Below, piece after piece: positions 33,522 through 39,597 of a DNA stretch of 64,000 nt. The notes beneath the pieces were generated by a model. The model was not told where the DNA came from. It ran no database searches and saw nothing but the letters and a program-made list of their open reading frames with translations. The DNA lies in IMG/VR virus record IMGVR_UViG_3300028859_000006, positions 1 to 64,000 of that record. One strand, written 5' to 3'. The stretch's first letter is position 1, and each line of letters begins with the position of its first letter. The position numbers were made by a program, and so were the translations under genes. Source of the DNA: a virus.

Positions 33522-33695
33522 ATGCAGGACGATAAAAAATGGTTAGAAGATATTAATGACGATATGATATGTGAAGTTTGTGGGCATAAAAATAAAAATT
33601 GTACATGTAAAACTCAAAGAACTAATAATATAATTATGACAATTGGCGTTATTCTTCTTGTGTTAGCTTTTCTTGCATTAGAATTTTTAGTATAA
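33522..33695 (+). CDS. Small zinc-site membrane protein
   Basis: A 57-residue frame. MICEVCGHKNKNCTCKT gives CxxC and CxC candidate zinc ligands, and a C-terminal helix (NIIMTIGVILLVLAFLALEF) anchors it. Tail-anchored topology with the ribbon in the cytoplasm. Confidence 0.55.
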   Translation: MQDDKKWLEDINDDMICEVCGHKNKNCTCKTQRTNNIIMTIGVILLVLAFLALEFLV

Positions 33696-33711
33696 AAATA
33701 AAATAAATAAT

Positions 33712-34041
33712 ATGATTAAAGTTTATATTGCATCTCCTTATACAAAAGGAGATCCTGCAGTTAATGTCAAAACTCAAATTGATATGGCAGATGAATTAAT
33801 AAATAAAGGATTTGCGCCATTCGTTCCATTATATTTCCATTTTCAACATATGCATCATCCCAGACCATATGAAGATTGGTTGAAATTAGATTTAGAATGG
33901 ATAAAAAGTTGTGATTGTATATTAAGATTACCAGGAGAATCAAGCGGAGCAGATAAAGAAGTTGATTTTGCAACTAATAATGATACATTAGTATTTTTCT
34001 CAATGAAAGATTTATGTTTTTATTACGATATAGAATATTAA
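33712..34041 (+). CDS. Nucleoside 2-deoxyribosyltransferase-like protein
   Basis: A 109-residue product with IKVYIASPYTKGD at the start, FVPLYFHFQHMHHPRPYEDW in the middle and CILRLPGESSGADKEVDFA, the layout of the small nucleoside deoxyribosyltransferase/DUF4406 group. Enzymes of this fold cleave N-glycosidic bonds of nucleosides or nucleotides. Substrate unknown. Last gene before the RNA island. Confidence 0.7.
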   Translation: MIKVYIASPYTKGDPAVNVKTQIDMADELINKGFAPFVPLYFHFQHMHHPRPYEDWLKLDLEWIKSCDCILRLPGESSGADKEVDFATNNDTLVFFSMKDLCFYYDIEY

Positions 34042-34093
34042 TTTATTGATATATAAATATTTAAAAAATATTTTAAAATTTAACACTAAAATA

Positions 34094-34124
34094 TTTGGTG
34101 ATATGAAAACTTTTAGTAATTTTG
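34094..34124 (+). promoter_or_regulatory. Island promoter 1
   Basis: TTTG at 34094 and TAATTTTG at 34117-34124, 19 bases apart. The most diverged copy, with GTGATATGAAAAC in the spacer. Confidence 0.7.
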
Positions 34125-34251
34125 CATCACAAACAAAAACAAATGTAATTATTTACAATCAAATCAACTAAGAAAAATAATAAATATCTTAGTTGATTTG
34201 ATAATTTAATAAGAGGACTTGAAAAAAATTTCAAAACTTTAACATTAAATA

Positions 34252-34283
34252 TTTGGTGAAATGAAAACATTTTTATAATTTTA
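34252..34283 (+). promoter_or_regulatory. Island promoter 2
   Basis: TTTG at 34252 and TAATTTTA at 34276-34283, 20 bases apart. Confidence 0.65.
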
Positions 34284-34358
34284 TTCTACAATAAAAAAAC
34301 AAAAATTTTTAAGTAATAGTATTGAAAAAAAAAAACTTCAAAACTTTATCATTAAATA

Positions 34359-34390
34359 TTTGGTAAAACAAAAAACTTTTTGTAATTTTA
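34359..34390 (+). promoter_or_regulatory. Island promoter 3
   Basis: TTTG at 34359 and TAATTTTA at 34383-34390. The spacer GTAAAACAAAAAACTTTTTG is the form shared by copies 3 to 10. Confidence 0.7.
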
Positions 34391-34456
34391 TTCTACAACA
34401 AAAAATATCAAGTAAGAGTACTTGAGAAAAAAAGTTCAAAACTTTAACATTAAATA

Positions 34457-34488
34457 TTTGGTAAAACAAAAAACTTTTTGTAATTTTG
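34457..34488 (+). promoter_or_regulatory. Island promoter 4
   Basis: TTTG at 34457 and TAATTTTG at 34481-34488, same spacer. The preceding hairpin at 34408-34425 (TCAAGTA-AGAG-TACTTGA) may end or process the upstream transcript. Confidence 0.75.
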
Positions 34489-34565
34489 AACTACAACATC
34501 AAAAGAAAAGTAATTATAAAAATTATATTTTAATTGAAAAAAAGTAGAAAAAACTTTCAAAAATA

Positions 34566-34597
34566 TTTGGTAAAACAAAAAACTTTTTGTAACTTTG
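34566..34597 (+). promoter_or_regulatory. Island promoter 5
   Basis: TTTG at 34566 and TAACTTTG at 34590-34597, same spacer, followed by AACTACAA as at promoters 4 and 6. Confidence 0.75.
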
Positions 34598-34675
34598 AAC
34601 TACAATTCAAAAAGAAATATAGTTTTAAAAAATTAAATTTCAATTGAAAAAAGTTCAAACTTTAACATTAAAATA

Positions 34676-34707
34676 TTTGGTAAAACAAAAAACTTTTTGT
34701 AACTTTG
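34676..34707 (+). promoter_or_regulatory. Island promoter 6
   Basis: TTTG at 34676 and TAACTTTG at 34700-34707, same spacer. It lies 40 bases before cloverleaf copy A. Confidence 0.8.
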
Positions 34708-34746
34708 AACTACAATAAAAAACAAATCAAACTTCAGATTGAAAAA

Positions 34747-34816
34747 AATCTAATGGTACAAAAACCAACTCAAAGCTTGCGAGAGTATAGATAGTGCAAA
34801 TGAACACACTTAGATT
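34747..34816 (+). ncRNA. Cloverleaf-like RNA, copy A
   Basis: AATCTAA/TTAGATT closes the element (7 pairs). Inside are TGG/CCA around TACAAAAA, ACTC/GAGT around an 11-base loop AAAGCTTGCGA, and GTG/CAC around CAAATGAA. The four-stem layout resembles a tRNA but the loops are not tRNA loops. Compared with copy B, the central stem changes from CCTT/AAGG to ACTC/GAGT on both sides, which supports the fold. Confidence 0.7.
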
Positions 34817-34914
34817 AATGTAATAATAATTTAGTAGTAAGGAAACAAACTTTAATCTTGAAAAAGTTTATAGTGAAACTTGAAAATAAATTTAATATTA
34901 CAAAAGTAAATATA

Positions 34915-34964
34915 GTAAGTTCAAACTTACTGTTTCTAATCTGTGAAGATAAAAAGGACTGAAA
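34915..34964 (+). ncRNA. TGWGAA/GGACTGA RNA motif, copy 1
   Basis: Hairpin GTAAGT-TCAA-ACTTAC, then ATC-TGTGAA-GAT, then AAAAAGGACTGAAA. Two further copies at 35991 and 36741 have different but self-complementary stem triplets around the same loop and the same 3' tail. Confidence 0.6.
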
Positions 34965-35030
34965 ATGATTTGATTTTTATTTACTCTTGTAAACGTACTT
35001 GAGAAAAAATAGAAAATACTTTCAAAAATA

Positions 35031-35062
35031 TTTGGTAAAACAAAAAACTTTTTGTAAATTTA
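35031..35062 (+). promoter_or_regulatory. Island promoter 7
   Basis: TTTG at 35031 and TAAATTTA at 35055-35062, same spacer. It precedes the long RNA containing a tRNA-like element. Confidence 0.7.
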
Positions 35063-35079
35063 TTCTATAATAATTTAAA

Positions 35080-35410
35080 TCAAAAAATCAGATTTAAACA
35101 AGAAATATCAGCGAGATTTGCGCTCTGAGTGTATATATTTATAAGAAAATATATATCAACCAGATGAATGAGAAGCTCATAGTGGTGAGTCAATGATAAG
35201 ATTATAATCTTAAATAATCAATATTATCAAAGATAGACAGTCCATTGAAACAGATATATAAGACATGTAGAACTTATCTTGTTATAAATATACAAAGCAA
35301 CCACACCGTGGAGATTGAATATTGGAATTAAATTTCGAATATGATAAAATCCTAATGTTAGATGAGACGTGACTAACTACTTTCATTCCACTACAAGGAC
35401 TGATTATTGA
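35080..35410 (+). ncRNA. Structured RNA upstream of a tRNA-like element
   Basis: No reading frame. Hairpins visible: TATATATTT/AAAATATATA (about 35133-35157), ATGAG-AAG-CTCAT (about 35166), AAGATTATAATCTT inside GATAA/TTATC, and CCAC-ACC-GTGG (about 35301). It ends with another AAGGACTGA near 35395, the tail of the TGWGAA motif. Probably one long transcript from promoter 7. Confidence 0.5.
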
Positions 35411-35427
35411 TTAAATTATAAAATGTT

Positions 35428-35519
35428 GGAGATAAGCACACAGGGTGCATCATTATTAGAATAATCTAATTTGAAGGGGCAAGTGTCAATGACACAAGGT
35501 TCAATTCCTTCTATCTTCA
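35428..35519 (+). tRNA. tRNA-like element with long variable arm, abnormal anticodon region
   Basis: Acceptor GGAGATA/TATCTTC (7 pairs with one G-T), D-like arm GCAC-ACAGG-GTGC, a strong variable arm GTGTC-AAT-GACAC (35483-35495) and a T-arm with a canonical TTCAATT loop (35500-35506). The 34 bases where the anticodon arm should be fold as ATTAG-AATAAT-CTAAT, a six-base loop, with GAAGGGGC unpaired. No amino acid can be assigned. CCA is not encoded. Confidence 0.55.
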
Positions 35520-35521
35520 CT

Positions 35522-35591
35522 ATGAATATTGATTTCAACACTGAAAATCAGAACTTGTTCTGAAAGTAAGTTCCACTATTGATATTCATAA
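35522..35591 (+). ncRNA. Hairpin domain following the tRNA-like element
   Basis: ATGAATAT and ATATTCAT (8 pairs) close a domain of about 70 bases that includes CAGAA-CTTG-TTCTG. A TAACCAA/TTGGTTA hairpin follows at about 35589-35615. Likely part of the same transcript as the element before it. Confidence 0.45.
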
Positions 35592-35775
35592 CCAACAACA
35601 AGCGAGTTTTGGTTAAATAATAAATATTAAAAAATGTATATTAATTAATTGAAATCTCTTGAAAAAGAGCTGTTAATTTAAATAATATGATTTAATAACA
35701 TTATTTAATCAAAATTCCTTGGATAAAAACAAGTAGGAGTACTTGAAAAATAGTTCAAACTTTAACATTAAAATA

Positions 35776-35807
35776 TTTGGTAAAACAAAAAACTTTTTGT
35801 AAATTTG
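35776..35807 (+). promoter_or_regulatory. Island promoter 8
   Basis: TTTG at 35776 and TAAATTTG at 35800-35807, same spacer; preceded by the CAAGTA-GGAG-TACTTG hairpin at 35730-35745. It drives cloverleaf copy B. Confidence 0.8.
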
Positions 35808-35849
35808 AACTACAATAAAAAAGAAAATCATAATTCAGATTTAATAGAT

Positions 35850-35919
35850 AATCTAATGGGATAAAAACCACCTTGAAGCTTGCAAAAGGAAAGATAGTGC
35901 AATTAAACACTCTTAGATT
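35850..35919 (+). ncRNA. Cloverleaf-like RNA, copy B
   Basis: AATCTAA/TTAGATT, TGG/CCA around GATAAAAA, CCTT/AAGG around GAAGCTTGCAA, GTG/CAC around CAATTAAA. Same layout as copy A with compensating central stem bases. Confidence 0.7.
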
Positions 35920-35990
35920 GATAATGATAATAATCGTAAGATTATTAAATTACAAGAATAAATATGATAAATGAAAATTTATTTTTTCTA

Positions 35991-36017
35991 AGCTGAGAAG
36001 CTAAAAGAACTGATAAA
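35991..36017 (+). ncRNA. TGWGAA/GGACTGA RNA motif, copy 2
   Basis: AGC-TGAGAA-GCT followed by AAAAGAACTGATAAA. Preceded by an AATAAAT/ATTTATT stem. It follows cloverleaf copy B, as copy 1 follows copy A. Confidence 0.6.
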
Positions 36018-36083
36018 AGATTTTTTTTAATACTCATTTCAAGTAAGAGTACTTGAAAAAAATGTAGAAAAAATTCAAAAATA

Positions 36084-36115
36084 TTTGGTAAAACAAAAAA
36101 CTTTTTGTAATTTTG
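36084..36115 (+). promoter_or_regulatory. Island promoter 9
   Basis: TTTG at 36084 and TAATTTTG at 36108-36115, same spacer, preceded by the TTCAAGTA-AGAG-TACTTGAA hairpin at 36038-36057. The transcript to the next promoter is only about 110 bases. Confidence 0.75.
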
Positions 36116-36230
36116 TACTTAATAAATAATAATCATCTAATTGAAACTAGTTTATTGCTTCCATGTGATACTTCAATTTATGATTAGTAAGATTATTATT
36201 AATTTAAAAAAGTATAAAAATTCAAAAATA

Positions 36231-36262
36231 TTTGGTAAAACAAAAAACTTTTTGTAAATTTG
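36231..36262 (+). promoter_or_regulatory. Island promoter 10
   Basis: TTTG at 36231 and TAAATTTG at 36255-36262, same spacer. It drives four cloverleaf copies in a row (C to F). Confidence 0.8.
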
Positions 36263-36307
36263 GACTACAATAATGAAACAAATCAAATTTCAGATTGAAG
36301 CAATAAA

Positions 36308-36376
36308 AATATAATGGTACAAAAACCACCTTGAAGCTTGCAAAAGGAGATAGTGCAAATGAACACAACTTATATA
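36308..36376 (+). ncRNA. Cloverleaf-like RNA, copy C
   Basis: The closing stem is ATATAA/TTATAT instead of AATCTAA/TTAGATT, a two-sided change. The TGG/CCA arm, the CCTT/AAGG arm with GAAGCTTGC loop and the GTG/CAC arm are kept. Confidence 0.7.
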
Positions 36377-36401
36377 TTAAGTATCTTGCTGAAACAATTA
36401 A

Positions 36402-36469
36402 AATCTAATGGGATAGAAACCACCTTGAAGCTTGCAAAAGGAGATAGTGCAATTAAACACACTTAGATA
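36402..36469 (+). ncRNA. Cloverleaf-like RNA, copy D
   Basis: AATCTAA paired with TTAGAT, TGG/CCA around GATAGAAA, CCTT/AAGG around GAAGCTTGCAA and GTG/CAC around CAATTAAA. Nearly identical to copy E, 93 bases downstream. Confidence 0.7.
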
Positions 36470-36494
36470 TTAAATATTGTATAAGTAACTAAAA

Positions 36495-36562
36495 AATCTA
36501 ATGGGATAGAAACCACCTTGAAGCTTGCAAAAGGAGATAGTGCAATTAAACACACTTAGATA
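36495..36562 (+). ncRNA. Cloverleaf-like RNA, copy E
   Basis: Almost the same sequence as copy D, indicating recent tandem duplication. Confidence 0.7.
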
Positions 36563-36590
36563 TTAATGAAATTGAAAAAGTAATAAAAAT

Positions 36591-36634
36591 AATCAAAGGC
36601 AATAGCCACCTTGAAGCTTGCAAAAGGAGAGATT
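36591..36634 (+). ncRNA. Shortened cloverleaf-like RNA, copy F
   Basis: AATC/GATT closes the element. The first arm is GGC-AATA-GCC instead of TGG/CCA (two-sided change) and the CCTT/AAGG arm with GAAGCTTGCAA is intact. The last arm is missing, making it 44 bases long. Confidence 0.6.
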
Positions 36635-36740
36635 AATATTACAAAAGTAAATATTGCAAAAGTAATAAAAATTCAAGGATTTATATTACAAGAGTAGATA
36701 TAATGAACATAACCAAATGTTTATTGTTCCAATGATAAAG

Positions 36741-36767
36741 TTCTGTGAAGAACAAAGGACTGAAATA
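36741..36767 (+). ncRNA. TGWGAA/GGACTGA RNA motif, copy 3
   Basis: TTC-TGTGAA-GAA followed by CAAAGGACTGAAA. A GAACA/TGTTC stem lies just upstream. It ends the transcript unit of copies C-F and is followed by the TTCAAGTA-AAAG-TACTTGAA hairpin (36781-36800). Confidence 0.6.
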
Positions 36768-36807
36768 GATTTGTGACATTTTCAAGTAAAAGTACTTGAA
36801 CTTTTAA

Positions 36808-36947
36808 AACAACATGAATTAATATAAAATTATGTAGGTTGAAATTCCAGGAAAGTGGATCAATAATGAGCAGAAAGTTAATGTCTTTCTATCGCTTTTG
36901 TTAAGTCTTATTTAAAATTCTTCTATATTAATTCTGTTGTTTTTTTA
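36808..36947 (+). ncRNA. Long-stem RNA ending in a T-run
   Basis: Bases 36808-36825 pair with 36925-36941 over 17 pairs with one bulged T, enclosing about 100 bases that include AGAAAG-TTAATGT-CTTTCT. Seven T follow the closing stem, so it may also terminate transcription. No reading frame. Confidence 0.6.
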
Positions 36948-36964
36948 AAGCGTTCTTTGTAAAA

Positions 36965-37490
36965 TTGAAAATATTTGGCTGTCTGTAGTCATAAATAAAC
37001 TACGAAAGTAGTATAAAGTGAGTTATAGTTGTTTCTATAACTTGCGGTATTAAATGTGCAGTTGATTTTATTTTTTCGGAAATAAAATTAATTGTAAACA
37101 ATAATACTTGAGCAGACAATCAGGATATCATTAAACCTTGATTATCGAGGGTAACACTGTAGAGAAAGTGGTTTAATGCAAAGGCTATGTGGGTAGTCTG
37201 AGTGAGATGGGAACATCAATAAGAATAACCTGAAGGATTATTGCAAGAAATACGATTTCCAGTTGTGTAATTGCGTTATCCAATATAAAAGTTGACTTAA
37301 AACCGAAAGGTAAATTAGATTGTAATACAATGTACAGGTGGTGCTGTAATTAAGGTTACCTTAACATTACCAAGTGTTACGAGAGTATCTTAGTTGACTT
37401 AAAATATGGAGGTAGGGATATCTCAGAGAGTAGTTTAGTATAGCTCAGTTCAAAAGATTGAGAAGCTGGTTGTCGAACCACTACTTTCAT
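36965..37490 (+). ncRNA. Large ornate structured RNA
   Basis: Domain 1: TGTCTG (36980) and CAGACA (37113) close a junction with CTAC-GAAA-GTAG, AGTTATAG/CTATAACT and a 15-pair hairpin (37059-37094). Domain 2: CATTAAACC (37129) with GGTTTAATG (37170) around two small hairpins. Then AATAA-CCT-GA-AGG-A-TTATT, GAAAT-ACG-ATTTC, ACC-GAAA-GGT, TACAG/CTGTA and TTAAGG-TTA-CCTTAA. AGTTGACTTAAAA occurs at 37290 and 37392. Its tRNA-like end spans 37426-37488. The density of hairpins and GNRA loops recalls the ROOL/GOLLD class of large phage RNAs, but membership is not shown. Confidence 0.65.
37426..37488 (+). other. tRNA-like 3' module
   Basis: AGTAGT/ACTACT acceptor-like stem, TAGCTCAGTT as in normal tRNA D-arms, CTC/GAG, and TGGTT-GTCG-AACCA where a T-arm would be. 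The T-loop is four bases instead of seven, and there is no room for a full anticodon arm. A tRNA mimic or a decayed tRNA. Confidence 0.45.
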
Positions 37491-37545
37491 CATCCACAAA
37501 ACAAACTTTAACTGCAAATTTAATGCAAATTAAAATAAACAAATA

Positions 37546-37857
37546 AAGGAAAAGAGTTCGACTGTTGTTAGTGATAGGTGACTACTAGTTATGAGAAGCA
37601 ATTCGTCGTAGCCGTGAAAGACCCCAAGTCCAACATGATTTTTAAGAAAGTTCTCTAAATCCGCAAGATTTAATCTGGAAGGCATTCTAGATGAGTAATG
37701 ATTATTAAGAGAGTAATTAACAACAAAAGGAGTGGTGAATCTAATTGACCGTCATTGGAGGAGTACCAATTCAAAAGATTGGTGGAAAAGAAGCAGAAAA
37801 AATAATAGTTTCTAAAGTTCTTCTCTATAATGCTGTATTCTCAAGCAATATAAAATA
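37546..37857 (+). ncRNA. Structured RNA with long-range pairing, before terminator
   Basis: TGTTGTTA (about 37562) pairs with TAACAACA (about 37719) to close an internal domain. Other hairpins are AAATC-CGCAA-GATTT and ACCAAT-TCAAAAG-ATTGGT (about 37767-37785). More GC than coding sequence here, no reading frame, ended by a strong terminator. Confidence 0.55.
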
Positions 37858-37895
37858 AAAATCCTATCTAATTGAAAAATTAGATAGGATTTTTT
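37858..37895. terminator. Intrinsic terminator of the RNA island
   Basis: AAATCCTATCTAATT and AATTAGATAGGATTT pair perfectly around GAAA, followed by T-rich sequence. It separates the island from the convergent tagged-gene cluster. Confidence 0.9.
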
Positions 37896-37942
37896 ATTTA
37901 TAAGCTATTTCACTTATAAATACACTTTATAAGTTATTTCAC

Positions 37943-38254
37943 TTATAAATTGAATTTGTTTGCATCTTGTTTTAATTTATAATCTTTCATAAATTCTTCA
38001 ACTTCGTCGTCAATAACTATATATTCTCTGTTTTTTAAACATAATCTATCATCCACGTACTTTCCTTTTTGATCTAGATACACTCCAACATCACCATTAC
38101 AGGAACCAAATGGATGAGTAAGAGTACCAGTTAAATACTCATCATCCTCTTTAAATTTGATTTTAGTGCCTACTGGATATTTAGATCTACCTGCTAATAT
38201 AACATCATCATCTAACATTGTAAATTGATGCTCATTAAATTTTAGTATTTTCAT
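37943..38254 (-). CDS. Tagged cassette protein, barrel-like, last in cluster
   Basis: Start placed at 38254 (MKILKFNEHQFTM), giving 103 residues and C-tag DANKFNL. The tag codons are AAC AAA TTC AAT TTA, different from most other copies, so the peptide rather than the DNA is conserved. KYPVGTKIKFKEDDEYLTG is a small barrel-like segment. Confidence 0.7.
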   Translation of the reverse strand: MKILKFNEHQFTMLDDDVILAGRSKYPVGTKIKFKEDDEYLTGTLTHPFGSCNGDVGVYLDQKGKYVDDRLCLKNREYIVIDDEVEEFMKDYKLKQDANKFNL

Positions 38255-38258
38255 ATTA

Positions 38259-38708
38259 CTATATATTAAATTTTTTAGCATTAAATATATCAGGATGATT
38301 TATCTCTAACCATTTGTTATATTCATCTAAATTGTTATAAGGTAGGTTATTACCTTCACATACTAATATTTCTAATGTCTCTGGTAATAATGGTAACTCA
38401 GATAAATTATTATTACTACAATTTAATGTCTTTAATGAATATGGTAATGTCGGCAATTCTTTTAAATTATTAGAATAGCAAAATATTTTTTTTATTGAGT
38501 GCGGTAAAGTAGGTAACTCACGCAAAACATTATTAAAACAAGATAATATCTCTAATGTCTCTGGTAATGTTGGCAATTCTTTTAAATTATTATTATAGCA
38601 ATATAATTCTGTTGTTGTATCTGGAATATTTGATATTATAAATAATCCTTTATCATTTAATGTCAATACATTATCCATTATATGTTCAAATGTTTTTATA
38701 TATTTCAT
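38259..38708 (-). CDS. Tagged cassette protein, leucine-rich repeats
   Basis: A 149-residue member: N-tag MKYIKTFEHIMDN, C-tag NAKKFNI. Five repeats of the LPTLPxxLxxLxCxxNxL kind, capped by LPYNNLDEYNKWLEINHPD, as in the 26367 gene. Likely a protein-binding surface. Confidence 0.85.
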   Translation of the reverse strand: MKYIKTFEHIMDNVLTLNDKGLFIISNIPDTTTELYCYNNNLKELPTLPETLEILSCFNNVLRELPTLPHSIKKIFCYSNNLKELPTLPYSLKTLNCSNNNLSELPLLPETLEILVCEGNNLPYNNLDEYNKWLEINHPDIFNAKKFNI

Positions 38709-39277
38709 ATATTAAATTTATTTGTATTTTTAACCATTAAATAATTTGAATATTCTTCTGGATATTCTTCTATAATTTCTTTTCTATATGCAGGAGGTAA
38801 ATAATCTATAAATGTATGGTCAATATCATCAGTTATATTCCAATCTGCTCCATTTTCAATTAAAAACTTAGTTATTTTTAATGCTTTTTTATCTCTATAA
38901 TTATAATTAGAATTCACAATTAATGCAGTTTCACTATTATTATTTATTTTATTTATATCTGCTCCTGCTGTTATTAAATCTTGAATCATTTCTTCTTTTT
39001 TATTTCGTACTACTAATATCAATGGAGTATTTCCAAAATTATCAGTAGTATTAACATCAGCTCCTGAATCAATTAAAATTTTAAATATTTGATATAACCC
39101 ATACCTTATAGTGATTATTAAAGGAGTATCTCCATTACTATTTTTAATATTAAGATTTATATTTGGGATTTTAGATATCAATTCTTTAATTTTAGGTGAA
39201 TCAATTTCATAAATATATTTAAATATATCTTTTTCATCATAAAATTTTGTTAATTCAAATTGTTTTATATATTTCAT
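38705..39277 (-). CDS. Tagged cassette protein, ankyrin repeats
   Basis: A 190-residue member: N-tag MKYIKQFELTK, C-tag NTNKFNI. Four ankyrin units: NSNGDTPLIITIRYG, SGADVNTTDNFGNTPLILVV, AGADINKINNNSETALIV and NGADWNITDD. The YPEEYSNYLMVK end matches the other ankyrin members. Confidence 0.85.
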   Translation of the reverse strand: MKYIKQFELTKFYDEKDIFKYIYEIDSPKIKELISKIPNINLNIKNSNGDTPLIITIRYGLYQIFKILIDSGADVNTTDNFGNTPLILVVRNKKEEMIQDLITAGADINKINNNSETALIVNSNYNYRDKKALKITKFLIENGADWNITDDIDHTFIDYLPPAYRKEIIEEYPEEYSNYLMVKNTNKFNI

Positions 39278-39597
39278 AAGTTAAATTTATTTGCTTGTAA
39301 TTCTAATTCTAATTCTTCTTTAGTTCTAGCATATTTTTCAACATCACTTGAATTTAACTCTATATGATAAACATAATATTTTCCTTTTTTATCAAAACAT
39401 TCAATTAGTTCATCTGGTACATATTCATATCCAAACTTAATCCAAATAGGATTGGTTCCTCTTATATCAATAATTTTACAAATATTATTTTTAAAAAAAA
39501 CTGATATCCCTTGGTTTCTAGGTTCAAAGTTAATTATAGCATAATCTCCTTTTTTTATATCTCTATTTAATCTTTCAAATGTTTTTAAATATTTCAT
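39274..39597 (-). CDS. Tagged cassette protein, SH3-like
   Basis: A 107-residue member: N-tag MKYLKTFERLNR, C-tag QANKFNL. IKKGDYAIINFEP, FGYEYVPDELI and ARTKEELELELQ match the barrel members at 18507-19542 and 51205-51848. Confidence 0.75.
   Translation of the reverse strand: MKYLKTFERLNRDIKKGDYAIINFEPRNQGISVFFKNNICKIIDIRGTNPIWIKFGYEYVPDELIECFDKKGKYYVYHIELNSSDVEKYARTKEELELELQANKFNL

Larger units (their letters stand above)
34042..37942 (+). other. 3.9-kb gene-free island of repeated promoters and structured RNAs
   Basis: No plausible protein-coding frame on either strand over about 3.9 kb, in a genome otherwise packed with genes. It contains ten near-identical promoters, six cloverleaf-like elements, three copies of a second motif, tRNA-like elements, at least three larger folded RNAs and one clear intrinsic terminator. 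Repeating unit: promoter, folded RNA(s), CAAGTA/TACTTG hairpin, next promoter. All elements point to the plus strand. Confidence 0.8.

Noticed and set aside
34408-36800. CAAGTA/TACTTG hairpins as intrinsic terminators
   Set aside because: On the plus strand most are followed by A-runs rather than T-runs. They may be processing sites or relics of terminators (the same core is a terminator at 31040), so they were not annotated as terminators.
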